From: an uncultured Anaerolineales bacterium
GTDB taxonomy: Bacteria; Chloroflexota; Anaerolineae; Anaerolineales; Villigracilaceae
Assembly (NCBI GenBank): GCA_938008865.1
Contig: CALLJA010000606.1
Coordinates: 1 to 5,461, forward strand
DNA: 5,461 nt
Direction: 5' to 3'
Shown: positions 1-5,269 of the stretch, piece after piece
Layout: every line of letters begins with the position of its first letter
How positions within the stretch are numbered: position 1 is the first letter of the stretch
Program-made: the position numbers and the translations under genes
The notes under the pieces: generated by a model
Told to the model about the DNA's origin: nothing
The model's database searches: none
What the model saw: the letters and a program-made list of their open reading frames with translations, nothing else

Positions 1-1260
1 CAGGATCGAGTCGGGCAGGTACCCCTTGAAGGCGCGCCGCAACAGCCATTTCTCGGGGATGACCTCGTCGTGGAATTTCAGGGCGGGGGGAATGCTCAGG
101 GCCAGGCGCACCATCTCCAGGTCCAGGAAGGGGACGCGGCCTTCGATACCGTGTGCCATGGTCATGCGGTCGGTGCGTTGCAGGTTGGTGTTGTGCAGGG
201 CGTCCAGGGTCAGGCATAGTTCGCGCTGAAAATGGACGGGATCGGTCACACCCCGCAGGTAGGCATATCCGCCGAAGAGTTCGTCGGCACCCTCGCCTGT
301 CAGCATGACCTTGACGTGCTGTCCCGCCAGCCGCGCCAGGAAGTAGTTGGGGATGGCGCTGCGTACCAGCGCGGCGTCGAAGGATTCGAGGTGATAGATG
401 ACCTCGGGCAGCACTTGCAGCATTTCGGGGAAATCATAGCGGTAGATGTGATGGCGGGTGCCGAGCGCGCGCGCCACCTCCTCGGAGCGGACGATGTCCT
501 CGCTGCCCGCCATGCCCACGACGAAGGTGTCCAACACGTCGCGACCTTCGCGTGCCAGGGCGGCGATCAGGCTGCTGTCGAGCCCGCCCGAGAGACTGAC
601 GCCCACGGGGATTTCAGGGTCGGCGATCAGCCGCTTTTGGACGGCCCGCCGCAAGGTCGAACGGATGTGTTCGTCCAGGTCTGCGCCTTCGCGGAGCGAC
701 TCATCGATCTGGATGTCGAACGGGTTGAAGAAGCGCTCCCAGTGGTCGGCTCCATCCCAGGTGTGGCCTGCGGGGAACTCGATAATCTCCCCGCCAAAAT
801 CCATCAACGCCTTGGCCTCGGAGGCAAAGTACAACGTGGAGCCGTTGCACACAAAGTACAGCGGCTTGATGCCCAATGGGTCGCGCGCCAGGCAGACGCC
901 TTCATCGAGGATGACAAAGGCGAACATGCCATCGAGTTGGGTGACGGCGCGCGGACCATTCTGGGCGAACAGCTTCAACACCACTTCGGTGTCGCCGTGG
1001 GTTTTCCACGGAGGGGGCAGGGTCTTGCGCAGGGATTGAAAGTTGTAGATCTCGCCGTTGAACACGATCCAGCGTGGACCGTCGCTCATGGGTTGGTGGC
1101 TGTCGGCCACGTCCACAATGGACAGCCTGGCATGTCCCAGTGTGCCCATCGGCGTGGACGTCACCCCCTGTTCATCAGGCCCGCGGTAGGCGATCCGCTG
1201 AATGGCCTGTTCGATCAATTGTGGTTGGTGACTCGGATGACATCCGACAAATCCGCACAT
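1..1260 (-). CDS. asnB: Asparagine synthase (glutamine-hydrolysing), 3' end beyond window
   Basis: Cytosolic enzyme that makes asparagine from aspartate, ATP and glutamine. The visible 420 residues begin MCGFVG, so Cys2 is the N-terminal nucleophile of the class II glutaminase domain. Other glutaminase residues are in place: RGPD at 26-29, R45 in HARLSIVD, NGE at 68-70 and D90. The synthetase domain has the PP-loop SGGLDSS at 224-230, which binds ATP, and GEGADELFGGY at 322-332, a family hallmark. The frame stays open to base 1; compared with E. coli AsnB (554 aa) roughly 100-150 C-terminal residues are missing because of the window edge, not a mutation. The ATG at 1260 is fixed by the required MC start and by an AGAAAGGAA Shine-Dalgarno sequence at 1265-1273. 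The gene starts 15 bp after the DUF2179 stop codon, so it is probably cotranscribed. Assignment to the family is secure; assignment to AsnB rather than a specialised amidotransferase paralogue is very likely because the sequence follows E. coli AsnB throughout. Confidence 0.95.
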   Translation of the reverse strand, partial: MCGFVGCHPSHQPQLIEQAIQRIAYRGPDEQGVTSTPMGTLGHARLSIVDVADSHQPMSDGPRWIVFNGEIYNFQSLRKTLPPPWKTHGDTEVVLKLFAQNGPRAVTQLDGMFAFVILDEGVCLARDPLGIKPLYFVCNGSTLYFASEAKALMDFGGEIIEFPAGHTWDGADHWERFFNPFDIQIDESLREGADLDEHIRSTLRRAVQKRLIADPEIPVGVSLSGGLDSSLIAALAREGRDVLDTFVVGMAGSEDIVRSEEVARALGTRHHIYRYDFPEMLQVLPEVIYHLESFDAALVRSAIPNYFLARLAGQHVKVMLTGEGADELFGGYAYLRGVTDPVHFQRELCLTLDALHNTNLQRTDRMTMAHGIEGRVPFLDLEMVRLALSIPPALKFHDEVIPEKWLLRRAFKGYLPDSIL

Positions 1261-1275
1261 GTGATTCCTTTCTGG

Positions 1276-1866
1276 CTATTTTCGTTTTGCCCAATTGAAG
1301 AATTGACTATATCGTTGGGTTCCCTTGCTTTGGGCAGGGAAGACGCCCTGGTTGGAGGCGCGCACCTCTTCGACGGAATAGAAGATCTTGGGGTTGACCT
1401 CGCGGATGATCTGCACGACCTGGTCCAGGTCACGGCGATGGATGATGACGAACAGCACCTCGACCTGCGACTCGGCCCCGTGACCCGGGAGCGTGGTCAC
1501 GCCGAAGCCCGCGGCGGCCAGCCGCTTCGACAGGTCGGGACCCTCCCGCACGGCGAAGATGCGCAAAGTCAGCATGCCCATGGCCAGTTTTTCCTCCAGC
1601 CACATGCCGATGTAGTTTCCCGCGGCGAAGCCTGCGGCATAGGCCAGGTATCCTGAAATATGCGTCAGATTGCGCACCAATTGACTGATGGCCACCACCC
1701 AGATGAAGACCTCGAAGAAGCCGAGGATGGGCGCGAGGTATTTGCGTCCACGCGAGAGCGAGATGATGCGCAGCGTGCCCAGGCTGACGTCCATGATGCG
1801 GGCGATGAAGATGAACAGCGGCAAGGCAAACGGATTGGACTGAAAGAGTTGGTTCAGGGCATCCAT
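1276..1866 (-). CDS. DUF5698/DUF2179 (UPF0316, YebE-like) membrane protein
   Basis: A 196-residue protein matching the UPF0316 layout. The N-terminal half is a membrane domain with three hydrophobic segments at about 14-34, 44-64 and 71-90 (DUF5698). The C-terminal half is a cytosolic DUF2179 domain at about 98-175, recognisable from the GFGVTTLPGHG stretch, the hydrophobic strand VEVLFVIIHRRDL and the closing FYSVEEVR. DUF2179 is a small ACT/PII-like fold found at the ends of several bacterial membrane proteins. Its ligand and the function of the family are unknown, so no role is assigned. Length is normal for the family and the gene looks intact. The ATG is supported by AAGGAAAA at 1873-1880 with six bases of spacing. 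It lies 71 bp after the antiporter gene and 15 bp before asnB, all on one strand, which suggests cotranscription but no obvious metabolic link. Confidence 0.9.
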   Translation of the reverse strand: MDALNQLFQSNPFALPLFIFIARIMDVSLGTLRIISLSRGRKYLAPILGFFEVFIWVVAISQLVRNLTHISGYLAYAAGFAAGNYIGMWLEEKLAMGMLTLRIFAVREGPDLSKRLAAAGFGVTTLPGHGAESQVEVLFVIIHRRDLDQVVQIIREVNPKIFYSVEEVRASNQGVFPAQSKGTQRYSQFFNWAKRK

Positions 1867-1919
1867 GGTATGTTTTCCTTGGATGAGTTATGGAGGGCGG
1901 ACAGGGGTATCATCTTTCA

Positions 1920-1936
1920 TGTTCGATTCAAGAACA
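1920..1936. repeat. Short inverted repeat TGTTC-N7-GAACA in the antiporter-DUF2179 gap
   Basis: Two 5-bp arms, TGTTC (1920-1924) and GAACA (1932-1936), flank a 7-bp centre directly after the antiporter stop codon. No T-run follows on the minus strand, so it is not a convincing rho-independent terminator. It could be a small operator, a weak RNA hairpin or chance. A poor promoter-like pair (TTGTTC, 17 bp, GATGAT on the minus strand) overlaps it, but the match is too weak to call separately. Confidence 0.25.
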
Positions 1937-1937
1937 A

Positions 1938-2942
1938 TCAGCTCAACCAATATAGCACCGCGATCGAAGCCAGGTACATGGACACCAGCGCCAATCCATC
2001 CCAGGAGAGGCGATAGGGCAGGCGCGGCGAAGCGCGATACATCAGGCTGATGATGACCACGCCCGTCATCATCATGGTCATCACGGCGGCGAAGGCGTTG
2101 GCGTTGTTCAGGGAGGTCCAAAAGTTGGCACGCCCATCGGCGACGTCGTATACCGTGAACAGGACGATGTTGAACAGGTTGCTGCCCAGCACGTTGCCAA
2201 TGGCCAGGTCGATGGCGGCCATGCGGATGGCGGCCAGGCTGGCGGCGATCTCAGGCAGGGAAGTGGTGGCGGCCAGGAAAAGGTTCCCGACGAAACTGCG
2301 CGAGAGGCCCGTGGTGGCCGCGAGACGGTCGCCGATACTGGAGAGCCAGATGCCCAGCACCACCACCACCACCGCATTCAGGATGAAAACGATGTAGGCC
2401 TTGCGCGCCGTGACCTGACCGTAGTTCTGTTCCCTAGCCTCCTGCTCCAGCACCTCGGCCACGCGCTGTTGTTCGAGGCGGGCGATCATCCGCGCGCCGA
2501 TCAGGTAAAGCGCCAGGATGCCCAGGCTGAGGAAACTGACCCCCAACAGGCCGAAATGATTTAATCCATCGCCGACCAGGATTCCCATGGCGACCAGCCC
2601 CAGCAGCAGGATGCCCAGTCCGCCCGAGAGGATGTGCACATCCTGGGCCTTGGCCAGCACCCGCCCGGGCTGATAGGCCAGGTCCATCACGGCGATCAGC
2701 GCCAGGTTGAACAGGCAGCTTCCCAGCACGGCGCCCGCCGCCAGGTTGGGAGCTTTCAGCCAGGCCACGGCCGAGACGCCCGAGGCTAGTTCGGGCAGGG
2801 ACGTGACGCCCGCGATCAGGATGGCGCCGATCCAGGCCCGCCCCAAGCCTGTCTTCTCGGACAGAATGTCGCCGTATTTCGAAAGATAAGTGGCGGCCCA
2901 GACGAGCAGGGCTGCGCAAACGAGCAGTTCGATCCAGATCAT
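1938..2942 (-). CDS. CaCA-family (Na+/Ca2+ exchanger-like) cation antiporter
   Basis: An integral membrane antiporter of 334 residues, the usual size for the bacterial sodium:calcium exchanger family, with about ten hydrophobic segments. The two inverted alpha repeats that define CaCA proteins are clear. Alpha-1 has TSLPE at 47-51 and GAVLGSCLFN at 70-79; alpha-2 has TTSLPE at 226-231 and GNVLGSNLFN at 249-258. Glu51 and Glu231 are the expected cation-binding acids, with Asn79 and Asn258 on the partner helices. A charged Glu/Gln-rich cytosolic loop at about 155-178 separates the two halves. By family knowledge it exchanges Na+ or H+ for Ca2+ or a related cation; the ion is not decided by sequence. 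The ATG at 2942 is chosen over an upstream in-frame start at 3005, which would add 21 polar residues inside lacI. The chosen start has a strong GGAGGG five bases upstream and overlaps the lacI stop as ATGA, a sign of translational coupling. Confidence 0.93.
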   Translation of the reverse strand: MIWIELLVCAALLVWAATYLSKYGDILSEKTGLGRAWIGAILIAGVTSLPELASGVSAVAWLKAPNLAAGAVLGSCLFNLALIAVMDLAYQPGRVLAKAQDVHILSGGLGILLLGLVAMGILVGDGLNHFGLLGVSFLSLGILALYLIGARMIARLEQQRVAEVLEQEAREQNYGQVTARKAYIVFILNAVVVVVLGIWLSSIGDRLAATTGLSRSFVGNLFLAATTSLPEIAASLAAIRMAAIDLAIGNVLGSNLFNIVLFTVYDVADGRANFWTSLNNANAFAAVMTMMMTGVVIISLMYRASPRLPYRLSWDGLALVSMYLASIAVLYWLS

Positions 2943-3958
2943 CTTTTCCCTCCAGACGATGCGCGGATGAGCAGGTTGGGTTTGATGGTGATGACGCGCT
3001 GACATATCTCTTCGCGCGCGATGGCTTGTAACAACAGCCGCGCCAGCGTCCGCGCGATGGCATAGACGGGTTGGTCGAGCGTGGTCAGCGGCGGCTGAGT
3101 GTGGGCCGAATCCGCGACGCCGTCGAAGCCCGCGATGGCGAGGTCGCGGCCGATCACGCAGTGGTTATCGTGCGCGGCATGGATGGCGCCGATGGCTGTC
3201 AGGTCGTTGACACACACCACCGCGCTGGGCGGCTGGTCGAGCGCCAGCAGATGGAGCATGGCCTGATAGCCACCCTCCGGTGTCAGGTCGCCTTCAATGA
3301 CCAGATGGGCCTGTGGCTGGATTCCGAGGCTGGTCAGTGCCTGTTGGAAGGCCCGCAATCGGTCGTACTGGACCTTGAGGCTGGCATCCGCGCCGATAAA
3401 GGCGATGCGGCTGTGACCTTGCGCCGTTAAATGCCCAAGCAATTCTTGGTAACCATCTTGGATGTCGGTCTCCACCCCCAGGAACTCTTCGCCCTGGTCG
3501 AGCGACCGTTCCAGGCAGGTGAACGGGATTTTTTTCTCCCGTAGGAAATTCACGCGCCAGTCGTTCAGACGGGTGCGGTTAATCACCACGCCGTCCACTT
3601 TGCCGCCTTGCACCCAGCGGCGGTATATCGTTTGTTCCTCTGGTGAGTCTGGCGGGGCAGTGGAGACCAGCAGGTCGTAGTTGGCGCTGGCGGCTTCGTC
3701 GCCCAGCCCCGCGACGAATTCTGCGAAGAAAGGGTCTGCAAATTGCGGTTTTTTGGCAGGGACAATGTAGCCGATGGTATCCGTCCGCTGACGGCGTAAC
3801 TGACGGGCGGCACGGTTGGGCACATAACCCATCGCCTGTGCCGTTTCGATCACGCGCTGACGGGTCTCCTTGGAAACATCGTCGTACCCGTCCAACGCGC
3901 GCGAAACGGTGGTAATGGAGAGATTGAGCGTCTTGGCGACATCGCGGATGGTTGGCAT
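2939..3958 (-). CDS. LacI-family transcriptional repressor
   Basis: A DNA-binding repressor of 339 residues, the normal length for LacI/GalR proteins. Residues 1-58 form the helix-turn-helix headpiece, starting PTIRDVAKTLNLSITTVSRAL and ending in the hinge YVPNRAARQL; Leu54 is in the place of the hinge leucine that wedges into the central CG step of the operator. Residues from about 60 are a periplasmic-binding-protein-like effector domain, with HSRIAFIGA near the middle and IAGFDG near the end. The family usually senses sugars or nucleosides; the effector here cannot be read from the sequence. The ATG at 3958 is preferred to the in-frame TTG at 3994, because that TTG is part of the predicted -35 box and the extra codons would cover the operator and -10 box. 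No Shine-Dalgarno precedes 3958, consistent with a leaderless message. The gene opens a new transcription unit and overlaps the antiporter gene by 4 bp, so it is probably autoregulated and also controls the antiporter. Confidence 0.95.
   Translation of the reverse strand: MPTIRDVAKTLNLSITTVSRALDGYDDVSKETRQRVIETAQAMGYVPNRAARQLRRQRTDTIGYIVPAKKPQFADPFFAEFVAGLGDEAASANYDLLVSTAPPDSPEEQTIYRRWVQGGKVDGVVINRTRLNDWRVNFLREKKIPFTCLERSLDQGEEFLGVETDIQDGYQELLGHLTAQGHSRIAFIGADASLKVQYDRLRAFQQALTSLGIQPQAHLVIEGDLTPEGGYQAMLHLLALDQPPSAVVCVNDLTAIGAIHAAHDNHCVIGRDLAIAGFDGVADSAHTQPPLTTLDQPVYAIARTLARLLLQAIAREEICQRVITIKPNLLIRASSGGKR
2948..2953 (-). promoter_or_regulatory. Shine-Dalgarno sequence of the antiporter gene
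   Basis: GGAGGG on the minus strand, five bases before the ATG at 2942 and inside the last codons of lacI. It decides the start of the antiporter and, with the ATGA overlap, suggests that ribosomes finishing lacI restart on this gene. Confidence 0.85.
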
Positions 3959-3965
3959 GGGGATG

Positions 3966-3994
3966 ATTTTACCAAAACGTTTTGGAAAACTCAA
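3966..3994 (-). promoter_or_regulatory. Sigma70-type promoter of the lacI-antiporter unit
   Basis: On the minus strand the -35 box is TTGAGT (3994-3989; four of six consensus bases) and the -10 box is TAAAAT (3971-3966; five of six), separated by exactly 17 bp. The bases TGG directly before the -10 box supply a TGn extended -10 element. The first base of the lacI ATG is eight bases past the -10 box, where transcription normally starts, so the message is predicted to be leaderless. The -35 box begins one base after the T-run of the hydrolase terminator. Confidence 0.8.
3972..3985. promoter_or_regulatory. Predicted LacI-family operator (perfect 14-bp palindrome)
   Basis: CCAAAACGTTTTGG is a perfect palindrome centred on CG, the standard form of LacI/GalR-family operators. 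It fills most of the spacer between the -35 and -10 boxes of the promoter in front of the lacI gene, so bound repressor would block RNA polymerase. I saw no second copy in the window. The pairing with the adjacent repressor is inferred from position and shape. Confidence 0.82.
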
Positions 3995-3995
3995 G

Positions 3996-4020
3996 AAAAA
4001 AGCGCCAACCGAGTCGGCGC
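3996..4020 (-). terminator. Rho-independent terminator of the lipoprotein hydrolase gene
   Basis: On the minus strand a 7-bp stem, GCGCCGA (4020-4014) with TTGGCGC (4008-4002) including one G-T pair, closes a 5-base CTCGG loop and is followed at once by six Ts (4001-3996). It starts 22 bases after the hydrolase stop codon. On the plus strand the stem is not followed by a T-run, so it works in one direction and separates the hydrolase from the lacI unit. Confidence 0.9.
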
Positions 4021-4042
4021 TACAAAATCAGGTTTCGTGTAG

Positions 4043-5101
4043 TTATTTTAGATAGGCATCATAGAATGCGATCGTTTGGGTCATGGCCGTGTCGAACGAG
4101 GCAAAGATGTTGTGATTGTCGCCTGGATAGGTGTAAAGTTCGGCATATTGCCCCGCCGCGCGGATCTGTCCATACAGCGCCTCGGAAAATGCCACAGGGA
4201 CATCCTCATCGGCAGTGCCGTGGTGAAGTTGGATCGGCCCCGAGAGGTCGGTCAGGTACGAGTTGGCCGAGACGGCATTCCAGAAGGCGGGATTCTGCTC
4301 TGGGGTGCCATATTGTTCGAGCCAACTTGTGCGCCAGCCGCGCCCCTGCGAACTGGGGGATGGCGTGACCGCCGCGCCGGTCCGCCGCCAGTTGTAGACC
4401 AGGTCGGGATACGAGCCGACCACGCCCGCCCAGATCACGCCAGCCTTGATATCCTTCGAAATGACCATCGCGCGCAGGGTCAAGAATCCGCCCATCGAAT
4501 GGCCCCACATGCCAATCTTCTCCGGGTTGGCCTGCGGGAATTTCTGGATCGAGGCCACCGCGTTCATCACATCCATCAGGTAGTCTGGGTTGCCGTATGC
4601 GCCCGTGGCTTCACCCTCAGACTGGTCATGCCCGCGATAATCGATGCGGAAGACGATGTAGCCGCTGCGCGCGATCTTGTCCACATAGGCGATGTAACGC
4701 TCGGTGGTCTTGTAGATCTCGGGTGGGATGTAACCGTGGTTGAACACGATGGCAGGCCAGCCGCCTACGGGCATCTCCCCGTCGGGGATGGTCAGCAGAC
4801 CGTAGATCTTCAGCCCCTCGGAAAGATAATAGGCGTAATAACGACGATAATTGGCGCCGCGTTCCAATTCCTTTTCGAGGACGATGTCACTGCCAGGGTA
4901 GGAACCCTGCCGCAGAGTCTCGATGGCCATTGGATGCTGGAACGGCGTGGCGGTGGGAATGGGCGTCTCCGTCGGGAGGGGCGTTCCACTGGGGACGGGG
5001 GAAGGGGTAAAAGTGTGAGTCGGTTCAGTGGTCAAGACGATAGGCGCGGGCGGGGCGCAAGCTGTAAGCAGCAGGATGAGAGCCAAATTCAAGCGTTTCA
5101 T
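4043..5101 (-). CDS. Secreted lipoprotein alpha/beta hydrolase (S9/dienelactone-hydrolase-like)
   Basis: A 352-residue surface hydrolase. Residues 1-15 are a lipoprotein signal: MKR, a Leu-rich core and the lipobox LTAC with Cys15 as the lipid-anchored residue. Residues 16-57 are a Thr/Pro linker of the kind common in Chloroflexota lipoproteins. The catalytic domain follows, with HG at 122-123 for the oxyanion region, the nucleophile elbow GHSMGG at 200-205 (Ser202), HGTADEDVP with Asp298 as the likely acid, and GDNHNI with His330. The triad is complete, so the enzyme should be active. Esterase, acyl-peptidase and related activities all occur in this fold, and the substrate cannot be told. 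The ATG at 5101 starts the basic n-region directly but has no good Shine-Dalgarno. An in-frame TTG at 5125, three bases after AAGGA, would add eight residues and is a real alternative. A dedicated terminator follows, so the gene ends its own transcription unit. Residues 246-255 form an odd Pro/Ser/Gly insert. Confidence 0.9.
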   Translation of the reverse strand: MKRLNLALILLLTACAPPAPIVLTTEPTHTFTPSPVPSGTPLPTETPIPTATPFQHPMAIETLRQGSYPGSDIVLEKELERGANYRRYYAYYLSEGLKIYGLLTIPDGEMPVGGWPAIVFNHGYIPPEIYKTTERYIAYVDKIARSGYIVFRIDYRGHDQSEGEATGAYGNPDYLMDVMNAVASIQKFPQANPEKIGMWGHSMGGFLTLRAMVISKDIKAGVIWAGVVGSYPDLVYNWRRTGAAVTPSPSSQGRGWRTSWLEQYGTPEQNPAFWNAVSANSYLTDLSGPIQLHHGTADEDVPVAFSEALYGQIRAAGQYAELYTYPGDNHNIFASFDTAMTQTIAFYDAYLK

Positions 5102-5164
5102 AGCTAGTGGACAAAACCAGGCCAATAGTCCTTACCCGCGCCGTGGATTGCGACCCGCCCCCGC

Positions 5165-5186
5165 CAAAGGAGCCGACTCTCCTCTG
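5165..5186 (-). other. Stem-loop in the hydrolase 5' region
   Basis: On the minus strand CAGAGGAG (5186-5179) pairs with CTCCTTTG (5172-5165), eight pairs including one G-T, around a 6-base loop AGTCGG. No T-run follows. It sits 63 bp before the hydrolase ATG and next to another hairpin, so it could belong to a structured leader, but a simple chance fold is possible. Confidence 0.35.
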
Positions 5187-5193
5187 AAAACGG

Positions 5194-5228
5194 AACCCGC
5201 TTTAGGTCCAGGCCCGAAGCGGGTTTTT
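5194..5228. terminator. Terminator-like hairpin between MttB and hydrolase genes
   Basis: A perfect 9-bp stem, AACCCGCTT (5194-5202) with AAGCGGGTT (5217-5225), around a 14-base loop. On the plus strand it is followed by a T-run (TTTTT at 5224-5228), a proper rho-independent form, although no plus-strand gene is visible before it. On the minus strand it is preceded by AAAAA and followed by the weaker TTCCGTTTT. It most likely acts in both directions and ends the MttB-family transcript; the strand it mainly serves is uncertain. Confidence 0.6.
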
Positions 5229-5243
5229 GATTCGATGGAGAGC

Positions 5244-5264
5244 GTGCAGGATACCATCCTGCAC
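5244..5264. repeat. Perfect 9-bp inverted repeat just after the MttB-family stop
   Basis: GTGCAGGAT (5244-5252) and ATCCTGCAC (5256-5264) flank a 3-base centre, ACC on the plus strand. On the minus strand it forms a strong hairpin starting five bases after the stop codon of the MttB-family gene. No T-run follows, so alone it is not a standard terminator. It may protect the 3' end of the message, act together with the next hairpin, or bind a protein. Confidence 0.6.
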
Positions 5265-5269
5265 CACGA

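Noticed and set aside
232..1656. A 474-codon open frame on the plus strand
   Set aside because: It lies antisense to asnB and the DUF2179 gene, crosses their boundary, has no recognisable domain, and is expected from G+C-rich codon bias on the opposite strand.
2943..3005. Upstream start at 3005 for the antiporter
   Set aside because: It would add 21 polar residues inside lacI before the first membrane helix, while the ATG at 2942 has a strong GGAGGG and the ATGA overlap.
2434..3063. A 209-codon minus-strand open frame within the antiporter and lacI genes
   Set aside because: It is an out-of-frame, Arg/Gly/Pro-rich shadow with no domain signal.
3959..3994. TTG start at 3994 giving a 12-residue longer LacI protein
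   Set aside because: Those codons consist of the -35 box, operator and -10 box; LacI-family proteins typically begin right at the PTIRDVA segment.
4076..5107. A 343-codon open frame on the plus strand
   Set aside because: It mirrors almost exactly the hydrolase gene, whose signal peptide, lipobox and catalytic triad show that the minus strand is the real coding strand.
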